This document shows, one piece after another, positions 43,951 to 54,325 of a DNA stretch of 64,000 bases (its first letter is position 1; each line of letters opens with the position of its first letter). Position numbers and translations under genes: made by a program. Below the pieces are notes generated by a model. It did no database searches. It was not told the DNA's origin and saw nothing but the letters and a program-made list of their open reading frames with translations. Source of the stretch: Monoplex corrugatus (taxonomy: Eukaryota > Mollusca > Gastropoda > Littorinimorpha > Ranellidae); contig JAPXFY010000026.1 of the NCBI GenBank assembly GCA_030674185.1, positions 54,031,712-54,095,711 of the forward strand, given 5' to 3'.

Positions 43951-44979
43951 ATGCCACCAAGAAGAAAACTTAGCACCTTTGACAAAACCAGGGCGATTGC
44001 GTGGATGCAAGATGGCATTGCCAAGGCTGAAGTGGCGCGACGACTTGATGTGCATCATTCAGTTATTGTTAGACTGAACCAGCGTTTTAGGGCGACCAAC
44101 AGCGTTGAAGAGAGGCCACGGTCAGGTCGGCCTAGGCAGACGACTCCAAGAGAAGATCGGTTCATCGAGAGGCAGGTCCTATTGCAGCGGGATGCCACCT
44201 CAACCAGCATCCAACGGCAGCTTCGTAGGGCAACTAACACCATCCTCAGCCGTCAAGCCATACGAAACCGTCTTCACCACTTTGGCCTCAGATCACGTCG
44301 TCCAGCTGTGCGACCACGACTGCTAGCAGCCCATAAGCTTGCTCGCCGAGCTTTCTGCAAACGTCATGCGAGATGGAACCAACAACAGTGGTCTCAGGTC
44401 CTCTTTTCGGATGAGTCGCGGTTTTGTCTTGAACACAATGATGGCCGAACTAGAGTTTGGAGGCGTGTTGGTGAACGTTACATTGATGCAGCTGTTCGTG
44501 AGACCCGGGCCTTCAGGGGAGGATCTGTTATTGTATGGGGTGCCATCAGCCTCCACCACAAGACACCACTCTACCACATTGACGGAAACCTCACAGGCCT
44601 CCGCTATCGGGATGAAATACTGGCGCCTTTCGTTGTTCCGACCATGCAACGAATCGGACCCATGGCAGTCTTCCAAGACGACAATGCTCGGCCACATAGA
44701 GCCCGGGTGGCCTTAGAATTCCTTGTGCAGGCCGGTATCAACAGGATGATCTTCCAGGCGTATAGTCCCGACCTCAATCCCATCGAGCATCTTTGGGATG
44801 AGTTGGGGAGACGTGTAAAGGAGAACCATCCACCTCCCAGGGACCGTCAGGATCTCTTCCGAATGCTGCAACTGGAATGGCAGGGAATCCCACAGAGGGT
44901 CATCAGAACACTGGTCTACTCGATGAGGAGACGCTGCATGGAATGTCTCGCCAATCGGGGTGGTCACACCCATTATTGA
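43951..44979 (+). CDS. Tc1-like DD34E transposase (family B copy 2), uninterrupted
   Basis: 342 residues from ATG 43951. An upstream in-frame ATG at 43834 adds 39 residues lacking homology to other families and overlapping the TATA-like box, so the shorter start is preferred. It has the same domain layout as copy 1: helix-turn-helix, SGRPRQT linker, LFSDESRFCL, GGSVIVWGAIS, FQDDNARPHRA, SPDLNPIEHLWDEL. It has GLRSRRP where copies 3-5 have GLGSRRP, so copies 3-5 are closer to each other. Confidence 0.94.
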   Translation: MPPRRKLSTFDKTRAIAWMQDGIAKAEVARRLDVHHSVIVRLNQRFRATNSVEERPRSGRPRQTTPREDRFIERQVLLQRDATSTSIQRQLRRATNTILSRQAIRNRLHHFGLRSRRPAVRPRLLAAHKLARRAFCKRHARWNQQQWSQVLFSDESRFCLEHNDGRTRVWRRVGERYIDAAVRETRAFRGGSVIVWGAISLHHKTPLYHIDGNLTGLRYRDEILAPFVVPTMQRIGPMAVFQDDNARPHRARVALEFLVQAGINRMIFQAYSPDLNPIEHLWDELGRRVKENHPPPRDRQDLFRMLQLEWQGIPQRVIRTLVYSMRRRCMECLANRGGHTHY

Positions 44980-45923
44980 AATGATTTGGTGAACTGGACA
45001 GATTTGGCAAACTTTGATTTCGACCCCTCCTCTGTTTAATTGTCTGTATATCCCAAACCGTTTGTGCGATCACAATGAAATTCAATGTACGTTTGAACAA
45101 GATTATGAAATAAATCTGTTCCCAATTGGAAAGTCATGGCTTTGATATTTGTTGAAAATATGCGGGTACATGTAAACTGTGCTTAACTTGTTGTGACTAG
45201 TATATTTTTCTAATTTTGATTTGTATGTCCATGTGTTTGTTTGTGATTTTCCCTGATCAATACAGATAACACCAAAAGACGTAAGATGAAAGAACAAACA
45301 CACACATTATAAATCATAATGGGTAATAACAAACAATTTCACAAAGTACAACAGTACAGCATGATTTCTGATGTAGCTTACTGTGCACCATGTTATGAAT
45401 GAGGAATCACTGGATGATTTATGGCATGCGAAAACTATCACACAGACGAAAATAACCACATTGCTGTAATGTGGGCTTGAGTTACTGCAGTTACCTGATA
45501 TATACCAAGCAGTGTAGTAGTGTTGCAGTCTTCTTGATCTCACGCACTGTTGTCACTCATCTTCTTAAAGTAGTGATTGAACTTAGCATTCGGGGTGGCA
45601 TAGACATAGTATGTGTTGTACTCTGTCTTCGTTTGAAATCACAATCGTTTTGAATGAGACCATTGTCACAGTCAGGTCTGCTGTTCGTTTAGTGGATACA
45701 GTAGTTTTGTTTGTCTATTTCTAGTTTTGTATTCATGTCTGCCCCAGTTTTTGGTCTGATATTTGCTGCACGCACAGATAGAAAATACCTGACGCTGTCC
45801 GCAACATTTACCCCCTCATTATGTAACACTGTGTGTTTAATTGTTAGTGGTTTTAACCTCCGTGATTTACATCAAGCCATTCCTTCTTTTGAGCACTATG
45901 GCAACTGCTGCACTTGATTGCAT

Positions 45924-45972
45924 AAGACGAATAATTGGTGTTATGGTTATCATAACACCAATTATTCGTCTT
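45924..45972. repeat. Perfect palindrome, 22-bp arms (unit 1)
   Basis: Arms AAGACGAATAATTGGTGTTA(TG) and their complement enclose only GTTAT. A second, shorter hairpin (GTGGGAT...ATCCCAC, 45973-45991) follows at once. The same pair is at 51304-51371 in unit 2. In unit 3 the first palindrome is deleted and the second begins right at the deletion edge (about 55895). It may be a hairpin MITE remnant or simply a strand-switch product. Confidence 0.9.
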
Positions 45973-46261
45973 GTGGGATGTTATATCCCACATGTATATA
46001 TACCTGTCCCTCTCACTATGATAATGTGTGTTTTATCTCAGTTTAACTGTTGTTAACCGCCTTAACGTTCATGGCGCAGCTGAAGCTGTGTCTGTCTGAT
46101 TATGTATCTGTATAACAAACACAGACATATCAATTTTTCAATGATTTATTTTCAAACTTGATAACAATTATGGTAATAGAATATCAGTAGTAGCAGTAGT
46201 AACATGAAAACTGTGATATGATTGCTCCATTGAACAATGCACAGAGTGGAAAACAAACGTA

Positions 46262-47640
46262 TAGCTGTACCATTAATAATAATAATTAATTAATAATTAC
46301 AATATTTATATAGCGCAAAATCTTGATAAAATCAAATCTAAGCGCTGAAGCAGACACACACGCAGGCACGCACGCCCGCACACACACGCACGCACGCACA
46401 CACACAGACACACAGACACACACACACACACACACACACACACCCACACCCACACACACGCATGGCTATAAATGGGGAGAAAGAATAAAAGCAATAAAAG
46501 CAAGAATAAAAGCAATGGAAAATTATAGAGAGCATAGCATACAATTATATATTATAACCATGTGATTCCCTCCGAGCGGAGACAGGCTGCAGAGGGGAGG
46601 GTTGAGTGAGGTTAGGATTTTATGCAGGAGAGAAAAGGTGAGTTTTGAGAGCGGACTTGAAGGAGACAAAAGTAGGTTGCTGACGGACTGAGAGAGGAAG
46701 TTTGTTCCAGGAGAGTGGACCAGAAACAGAGAAGGCTCGTGGACCATAGGTATTGAGCTTAGTGCGTGGAAAGCGAAGAGTCAGAGGATCAGAGGCAGAG
46801 CGGAGGGTATGTGAGGGAACATAGATCTCAAGTAGGCTTGACAGGTAATCGGGGGCTGCGTTATTGAGGCTTTTGTAGCACATGGTGTCTAGTTTGTACT
46901 GTATGCGCTTTGATACAGGGAGCCAGTGAAGTTGTGCCAGGAGAGGAGATATGTGGTCAGCTTTTTTCTTTTTGAGTACAAGGCGTGCAGCATTGTTTTG
47001 AATGCGCTGTAGGATGTGAATGGTGGAGGCAGGAAGACCAGACAGGAGTGAATTGCAATAGTCAATGCGAGACATTATGAAGGAGAGAACGAGTTTTGCA
47101 GTTGTTTCGACAGAGAGATACTTCCTGATCAGCTTTATACGATGGAGATGATAGTAGCAGGATCTGGCAGTTTGAGAAACAAAGTTGTTCATGGAGAGGG
47201 TAGAGTCAATGCAGACACCAAGGTTTTTAGCTGAATCAGAAATTGGGACTGATGTGTTACATAATGGGAGAGAAAGAGGAGGCAGCTGAGAAAGTTTCTG
47301 ACGGGTGCCAATGAGGATAGCTTCTGTTTTGTCGTCATTAAGCTGAAGTCTATTGTGTGTCATCCAGTTCTTAATGTCCGAGTAACACTCAGTGGTGCGA
47401 GTCAACAGGCGCTGTATATTATCAGGTGAGTCACTGTCTTGAAGTTGGGTGTCATCAGCATAGAAGTGGTGTTTTATAGAATGGGAGTTGGTGATGGTGG
47501 ACAGGGGGGAGGTGTAAAGAGTGAAAAGAACAGGGCCAAGGACAGATCCTTGTGGAACACCACAGGTCAGGTATGCAGGTTGAGAGTAAGTGCCATTGAT
47601 GAGAACGGTTTGTTTTGCCAAACCATCATTTTTCATGTAA
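46262..47640 (-). mobile_element. CR1/L2-like LINE, 5' truncated (array unit 1)
   Basis: On the minus strand the element begins in mid-RT at about 47636, runs through the C-terminal region to a stop near 46620, then a 3' UTR with CA-rich tract (46352-46462) and a tail containing TATATAGCGC and AATAATAATTAATT. The 3' TATATAGCGC...AAGCGCT motif pair is common in this LINE group. Repeated at 51642-53020 and 56190-57567. Confidence 0.85.
46620..47636 (-). pseudogene. LINE reverse transcriptase C-terminal half (unit 1)
   Basis: 338 codons without a stop, but no true start: the frame opens within the RT palm. It shows LTCGVPQGSVLGPVLFTLYT, the active site HFYADDTQL, the thumb (LGVCIDSTLSMNNFVSQ), LSRIDYCNSLLSGLPAS-like SRIDYCNSLL, HWLPVSKRIQYKLDTMCYKS and FSVSGPLSWNKLPLSVRQ near the end. 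The missing parts are the endonuclease and RT fingers. The intact frame suggests a young insertion. Truncation makes it non-functional. Confidence 0.88.
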
Positions 47641-47759
47641 CTCCCCAGAGCAGTGTAATATCGTCTATAGGCTATGTAAAATACAGAATGACAGTGTATT
47701 ACATAACAAGGAACAAGGCCAGTATTTCTTGAACAATACCGACCACAATTTTAGTACGA

Positions 47760-48375
47760 GTTCATGGTGCACTGTTGGAATAACGCACATACACTTGTTT
47801 GTAACACCAACAACATATACTGTAGGAATGACGTCTTTACACTTATTTGTAACACCGGCAACTTGTACTGTAGGAATGACGTTTGTACACCTGTTTGTAA
47901 CACCAACATGTACTGTAGGAATGACGTCTGTACACCTGTTTGTAACACCAACATCATGTATTGTAGGAATGACGTCTGTACACCTGTGTGTAACACCAAC
48001 AATTTGTACAGTAGGAATGACGTCTGTACACCTGTGTGTAACATCAACAACTTGTACTGTAGGAATGACGTCTGTACACCTGTTTGTAACACTAACAACT
48101 TGTACTGTAGGGATGACGTCTGTACACCTGTTTGTAACACCAACAACTTGTACTGTAGGGATGACTTCTGTACACCTGTTTGTAACACCAACAACATGTA
48201 CTGTAGGGATGACGTCTGTACACCTGTTTGTAACACCAACAACATGTACTGTAGGAATGACGTCTGTACACCTGCTTGTAACACCAACAACTTGTACTGT
48301 AGGGATGACGCATGCACACCTGCTTGTAATATCAATAACTGTACTATAGGAATGTTTGTAACTCCAAATGTAGGT
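47760..48375. repeat. 48-bp minisatellite, about 12 copies (unit 1)
   Basis: Unit TGTACTGTAGGAATGACGTC + TGTACACCTGTTTGTAACAC + CAACAACT. Because 48 is a multiple of three, frames remain open on both strands (16-residue repeats such as VTPTTCTVGMTSVHLF), which explains several long but artefactual frames. Each unit contains TGACGTC, close to the CREB/ATF site TGACGTCA. Confidence 0.94.
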
Positions 48376-48499
48376 TAAGTCCACTGAGTGGTTTGACGTC
48401 ATTGATGCACGCAGCCCCATTCAATGGATTATGTCTGTTATTCCATTGAATGGTCTGAGGTCATTGATGTGTTCAGACAACTTAATCAGATTGTATCTG

Positions 48500-48946
48500 T
48501 CAGGTGACTTATTTGGAACTTAAAGCATCCGTTCTATTCGCCATCTTCCCATTAATTCTGCAGCAAAAACTCTCGTAATCTATGGTGTACTTTCTCGTCT
48601 TTTCATTGATGCTCCCTTCTCTGTTGTTCAGCCTCGACAGAAAGTTCCATATTTTGCTGTGAGAGTCGACCTTAAAACTTGTCATTATGAGAGTTTCACA
48701 TCACTGCTTTGTACGCGTCTTCAAAGCCAAGGCTGCTTGTATGTGTTACAGTGTTGTCTCTGGTGTTGCTCCTGCTTAGATCCCTAAATTCTTCCATGTG
48801 AATTATCCTTCCCGTACTCTTCACTCTTCTTCTTGAACTTAACTATTCAAAATCGTTCAATACAGACGCAAGACTCATGCTTTCGAATCTTTTGCCCCGT
48901 TCGTACCTTTTTATGGAATAATCTGCCTTTTTATCTGAGAAATATA
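48500..48946 (+). mobile_element. Very degenerate LINE C-terminal fragment (unit 1)
   Basis: A long nearly open stretch reads RQKVPYFAVRVDLKTCHYES, LYVLQCCLWCCSCLD, then FCPVRTFLWNNLPFYLRN. The last string resembles the WN.LP..LR ending of CR1/L2-type LINE proteins. Weak alone; identical copies follow in units 2 and 3 up to 54325 and 58873. Confidence 0.4.
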
Positions 48947-50561
48947 TACTAGTCACAACAAGTTAAGCACAGGTCCTTGGACACAGGGGGCTGATCCATT
49001 CCTTCAGAAAACATTATTTTCTTTTTGTTATGCGGCAACCAGTGATGGAATCTCAAACAGCAGTGTTTGGGCGAGCCTGTGGCAACTTGTAGTGCGCATG
49101 GGGGTCTTGGTGACCTCGTTGCCGCGCGGGATAAAAAGTGCAAAGTTGCGGTAAATGTGCCTGTTTTGCAGTGAGCTTGCTGGCGACACAAGATGTGTAA
49201 AATGAAAAATTCGTTATACCCGTGCAAGAGCAGTCTTTCGAGTGAGTTTTATGCCCCTTCCTTATGCTTTATAAGCGCGGGCTTGGTTACTGTCAGCCCG
49301 TTTCTCACCATGCCACCAAGAAGAAAACTTAGCACCTTTGACAAAACCAGGGCGATTGCGTGGATGCAAGATGGCATTGCCAAGGCTGAAGTGGCGCGAC
49401 GACTTGATGTGCATCATTCAGTTATTGTTAGACTGAACCAGCGTTTTAGGGCGACCAACAGCGTTGAAGAGAGGCCACGGTCAGGTCGGCCTAGGCAGAC
49501 GACTCCAAGAGAAGATCGGTTCATCGAGAGGCAGGTCCTATTGCAGCGGGATGCCACCTCAACCAGCATCCAACGGCAGCTTCGTAGGGCAACTAACACC
49601 ATCCTCAGCCGTCAAGCCATACGAAACCGTCTTCACCACTTTGGCCTCGGATCACGTCGTCCAGCTGTGCGACCACGACTGCTAGCAGCCCATAAGCTTG
49701 CTCGCCGAGCTTTCTGCAAACGTCATGCGAGATGGAACCAACAACAGTGGTCTCAGGTCCTCTTTTCGGATGAGTCGCGGTTTTGTCTTGAACACAATGA
49801 TGGCCGAACTAGAGTTTGGAGGCGTGTTGGTGAACGTTACATTGATGCAGCTGTTCGTGAGACCCGGGCCTTCAGGGGAGGATCTGTTATTGTATGGGGT
49901 GCCATCAGCCTCCACCACAAGACACCACTCTACCACATTGACGGAAACCTCACAGGCCTCCGCTATCGGGATGAAATACTGGCGCCTTTCGTTGTTCCGA
50001 CCATGCAACGAATCGGACCCATGGCAGTCTTCCAAGACGACAATGCTCGGCCACATAGAGCCCGGGTGGCCTTAGAATTCCTTGTGCAGGCCGGTATCAA
50101 CAGGATGATCTTCCAGGCGTATAGTCCCGACCTCAATCCCATCGAGCATCTTTGGGATGAGTTGGGGAGACGTGTAAAGGAGAACCATCCACCTCCCAGG
50201 GACCGTCAGGATCTCTTCCGAATGCTGCAACTGGAATGGCAGGGAATCCCACAGAGGGTCATCAGAACACTGGTCTACTCGATGAGGAGACGCTGCATGG
50301 AATGTCTCGCCAATCGGGGTGGTCACACCCATTATTGAAATGATTTGGTGAACTGGACAGATTTGGCAAACTTTGATTTCGACCCCTCCTCTGTTTAATT
50401 GTCTGTATATCCCAAACCGTTTGTGCGATCACAATGAAATTCAATGTACGTTTGAACAAGATTATGAAATAAATCTGTTCCCAATTGGAAAGTCATGGCT
50501 TTGATATTTGTTGAAAATATGCGGGTACATGTAAACTGTGCTTAACTTGTTGTGACTAGTA
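48947..50561 (+). mobile_element. Tc1-like transposon, family B copy 3 (complete)
   Basis: 1615 bp with both terminal repeats. Left flank is the spacer end (GAGAAATATA) and right flank the spacer start (TATTTTTCTAATTTTG), so it is a crossover hybrid of the two original insertion sites rather than a new insertion. Confidence 0.96.
49310..50338 (+). CDS. Tc1-like DD34E transposase (family B copy 3), uninterrupted
   Basis: 342 residues from ATG 49310, same landmarks as copy 2 (LFSDESRFCL, FQDDNARPHRA, SPDLNPIEHLWDEL). One visible difference is GLGSRRP for GLRSRRP in the basic region after the second helix-turn-helix, shared with copies 4 and 5. It could affect DNA binding, since the residue is Arg in the other families. 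Confidence 0.93.
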   Translation: MPPRRKLSTFDKTRAIAWMQDGIAKAEVARRLDVHHSVIVRLNQRFRATNSVEERPRSGRPRQTTPREDRFIERQVLLQRDATSTSIQRQLRRATNTILSRQAIRNRLHHFGLGSRRPAVRPRLLAAHKLARRAFCKRHARWNQQQWSQVLFSDESRFCLEHNDGRTRVWRRVGERYIDAAVRETRAFRGGSVIVWGAISLHHKTPLYHIDGNLTGLRYRDEILAPFVVPTMQRIGPMAVFQDDNARPHRARVALEFLVQAGINRMIFQAYSPDLNPIEHLWDELGRRVKENHPPPRDRQDLFRMLQLEWQGIPQRVIRTLVYSMRRRCMECLANRGGHTHY

Positions 50562-51303
50562 TATTTTTCTAATTTTGATTTGTATGTCCATGTGTTTGTT
50601 TGTGATTTTCCCTGATCAATACAGATAACACCAAAAGACGTAAGATGAAAGAACAAACACACACATTATAAATCATAATGGGTAATAACAAACAATTTCA
50701 CAAAGTACAACAGTACAGCATGATTTCTGATGTAGCTTACTGTGCACCATGGTGTAGTACCTGCAAGAATGTTATGAATGAGGAATCACTGGATGATTTA
50801 TGGCATGCGAAAACTATCACACAGACGAAAATAACCACATTGCTGTAATGTGGGCTTGAGTTACTGCAGTTACCTGATATATACCAAGCAGTGTAGTAGT
50901 GTTGCAGTCTTCTTGATCTCACGCACTGTTGTCACTCATCTTCTTAAAGTAGTGATTGAACTTAGCATTCGGGGTGGCATAGACATAGTATGTGTTTGTA
51001 CTCTGTCTTCGTTTGAAATCACAATCGTTTTGAATGAGACCATTGTCACAGTCAGGTCTGCTGTTCGTTTAGTGGATACAGTAGTTTTGTTTGTCTATTT
51101 CTAGTTTTGTATTCATGTCTGCCCCAGTTTTTGGTCTGATATTTGCTGCACGCACAGATAGAAAATACCTGACGCTGTCCGCAACATTTACCCCATCATT
51201 ATGTAACACTGTGTGTTTAATTGTTAGTGGTTTTAACCTCCGTGATTTACATCAAGCCATTCCTTCTTTTGAGCACTATGGCAACTGCTGCACTTGATTG
51301 CAT

Positions 51304-51352
51304 AAGACGAATAATTGGTGTTATGGTTATCATAACACCAATTATTCGTCTT
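51304..51352. repeat. Perfect palindrome, 22-bp arms (unit 2)
   Basis: Identical to 45924-45972, again followed by the short GTGGGAT/ATCCCAC hairpin (51353-51371). Confidence 0.9.
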
Positions 51353-51641
51353 GTGGGATGTTATATCCCACATGTATATATACCTGTCCCTCTCACTATG
51401 ATAATGTGTGTTTTATCTCAGTTTAACTGTTGTTAACCGCCTTAACGTTCATGGCGCAGCTGAAGCTGTGTCTGTCTGATTATGTATCTGTATAACAAAC
51501 ACAGACATATCAATTTTTCAATGATTTATTTTCAAACTTGATAACAATTATGGTAATAGAATATCAGTAGTAGCAGTAGTAACATGAAAACTGTGATATG
51601 ATTGCTCCATTGAACAATGCACAGAGTGGAAAACAAACGTA

Positions 51642-53020
51642 TAGCTGTACCATTAATAATAATAATTAATTAATAATTACAATATTTATATAGCGCAAAA
51701 TCTTGATAAAATCAAATCTAAGCGCTGAAGCAGACACACACGCAGGCACGCACGCCCGCACACACACGCACGCACGCACACACACAGACACACAGACACA
51801 CACACACACACACACACACACACCCACACCCACACACACGCATGGCTATAAATGGGGAGAAAGAATAAAAGCAATAAAAGCAAGAATAAAAGCAATGGAA
51901 AATTATAGAGAGCATAGCATACAATTATATATTATAACCATGTGATTCCCTCCGAGCGGAGACAGGCTGCAGAGGGGAGGGTTGAGTGAGGTTAGGATTT
52001 TATGCAGGAGAGAAAAGGTGAGTTTTGAGAGCGGACTTGAAGGAGACAAAAGTAGGTTGCTGACGGACTGAGAGAGGAAGTTTGTTCCAGGAGAGTGGAC
52101 CAGAAACAGAGAAGGCTCGTGGACCATAGGTATTGAGCTTAGTGCGTGGAAAGCGAAGAGTCAGAGGATCAGAGGCAGAGCGGAGGGTACGTGAGGGAAC
52201 ATAGATCTCAAGTAGGCTTGACAGGTAATCGGGGGCTGCGTTATTGAGGCTTTTGTAGCACATGGTGTCTAGTTTGTACTGTATGCGCTTTGATACAGGG
52301 AGCCAGTGAAGTTGTGCCAGGAGAGGAGATATGTGGTCAGCTTTTTTCTTTTTGAGTACAAGGCGTGCAGCATTGTTTTGAATGCGCTGTAGGATGTGAA
52401 TGGTGGAGGCAGGAAGACCAGACAGGAGTGAATTGCAATAGTCAATGCGAGACATTATGAAGGAGAGAACGAGTTTTGCAGTTGTTTCGACAGAGAGATA
52501 CTTCCTGATCAGCTTTATACGATGGAGATGATAGTAGCAGGATCTGGCAGTTTGAGAAACAAAGTTGTTCATGGAGAGGGTAGAGTCAATGCAGACACCA
52601 AGGTTTTTAGCTGAATCAGAAATTGGGACTGATGTGTTACATAATGGGAGAGAAAGAGGAGGCAGCTGAGAAAGTTTCTGACGGGTGCCAATGAGGATAG
52701 CTTCTGTTTTGTCGTCATTAAGCTGAAGTCTATTGTGTGTCATCCAGTTCTTAATGTCCGAGTAACACTCAGTGGTGCGAGTCAACAGGCGCTGTATATT
52801 ATCAGGTGAGTCACTGTCTTGAAGTTGGGTGTCATCAGCATAGAAGTGGTGTTTTATAGAATGGGAGTTGGTGATGGTGGACAGGGGGGAGGTGTAAAGA
52901 GTGAAAAGAACAGGGCCAAGGACAGATCCTTGTGGAACACCACAGGTCAGGTATGCAGGTTGAGAGTAAGTGCCATTGATGAGAACGGTTTGTTTTGCCA
53001 AACCATCATTTTTCATGTAA
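51642..53020 (-). mobile_element. CR1/L2-like LINE, 5' truncated (array unit 2)
   Basis: Near-identical repeat of 46262-47640, with its 338-codon frame at 53016-52000 intact and one H to R change (YVPSRTLRS). One T is missing next to the truncation point (53023) compared with units 1 and 3. Confidence 0.88.
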
Positions 53021-53139
53021 CCCCCAGAGCAGTGTAATATCGTCTATAGGCTATGTAAAATACAGAATGACAGTGTATTACATAACAAGGAACAAGGCCA
53101 GTATTTCTTGAACAATACCGACCACAATTTTAGTACGAG

Positions 53140-53755
53140 TTCATGGTGCACTGTTGGAATAACGCACATACACTTGTTTGTAACACCAACAACATATACT
53201 GTAGGAATGACGTCTTTACACTTATTTGTAACACCGGCAACTTGTACTGTAGGAATGACGTTTGTACACCTGTTTGTAACACCAACATGTACTGTAGGAA
53301 TGACGTCTGTACACCTGTTTGTAACACCAACATCATGTATTGTAGGAATGACGTCTGTACACCTGTGTGTAACACCAACAATTTGTACAGTAGGAATGAC
53401 GTCTGTACACCTGTGTGTAACATCAACAACTTGTACTGTAGGAATGACGTCTGTACACCTGTTTGTAACACTAACAACTTGTACTGTAGGGATGACGTCT
53501 GTACACCTGTTTGTAACACCAACAACTTGTACTGTAGGGATGACTTCTGTACACCTGTTTGTAACACCAACAACATGTACTGTAGGGATGACGTCTGTAC
53601 ACCTGTTTGTAACACCAACAACATGTACTGTAGGAATGACGTCTGTACACCTGCTTGTAACACCAACAACTTGTACTGTAGGGATGACGCATGCACACCT
53701 GCTTGTAATATCAATAACTGTACTATAGGAATGTTTGTAACTCCAAATGTAGGTT
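53140..53755. repeat. 48-bp minisatellite (unit 2)
   Basis: Same array as 47760-48375, with unit order and variants preserved. It was therefore copied as part of the large unit and not expanded independently. Confidence 0.94.
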
Positions 53756-54325
53756 AAGTCCACTGAGTGGTTTGACGTCATTGATGCACGCAGCCCCATT
53801 CAATGGATTATGTCTGTTATTCCATTGAATGGTCTGAGGTCATTGATGTGTTCAGACAACTTAATCAGATTGTATCTGTCAGGTGACTTATTTGGAACTT
53901 AAAGCATCCGTTCTATTCGCCATCTTCCCATTAATTCTGCAGCAAAAACTCTCGTAATCTATGGTGTACTTTCTCGTCTTTTCATTGATGCTCCCTTCTC
54001 TGTTGTTCAGCCTCGACAGAAAGTTCCATATTTTGCTGTGAGAGTCGACCTTAAAACTTGTCATTATGAGAGTTTCACATCACTGCTTTGTACGCGTCTT
54101 CAAAGCCAAGGCTGCTTGTATGTGTTACAGTGTTGTCTCTGGTGTTGCTCCTGCTTAGATCCCTAAATTCTTCCATGTGAATTATCCTTCCCGTACTCTT
54201 CACTCTTCTTCTTGAACTTAACTATTCAAAATCGTTCAATACAGACGCAAGACTCATGCTTTCGAATCTTTTGCCCCGTTCGTACCTTTTTATGGAATAA
54301 TCTGCCTTTTTATCTGAGAAATATA

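Larger units (their letters stand above)
43588..45202 (+). mobile_element. Tc1-like transposon, family B copy 2 (complete)
   Basis: 1615 bp from TACTAGTCACAACAAGTTAA to its complement GTTGTGACTAGTA, flanked by the TA duplication (43586-43587 and 45203-45204). The uninterrupted target CCACATATTTTTCT in the partner locus near 23500 confirms both ends exactly. Carries an uninterrupted transposase. Confidence 0.97.
40601..45620. repeat. Inverted segmental duplication, locus copy 2 (with two Tc1 insertions)
   Basis: Non-transposon parts (40601-41230, 42834-43587, 45203-45620) match the complement of 23047-24845. No convincing host gene is present. It includes (GTGACAG)n-like GACAGGTGACAGGTGACAGG at 41198. 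Homology to copy 1 ends near 45605 (GGCATAGACATAG), the site of Tc1 copy 3 in the partner. Confidence 0.88.

Noticed and set aside
47615..48420. Long open frames (194-251 codons) on both strands across 47.7-48.4 kb, repeated at 53.1 and 57.6 kb
   Set aside because: They are produced by the 48-bp tandem repeat, whose length is a multiple of three. Frames are open on both strands at once, with no domain or start context.
46620..53016. LINE 338-codon frames as intact genes
   Set aside because: They begin in the middle of the RT domain at the 5' truncation point; the apparent ATG is an internal Met.
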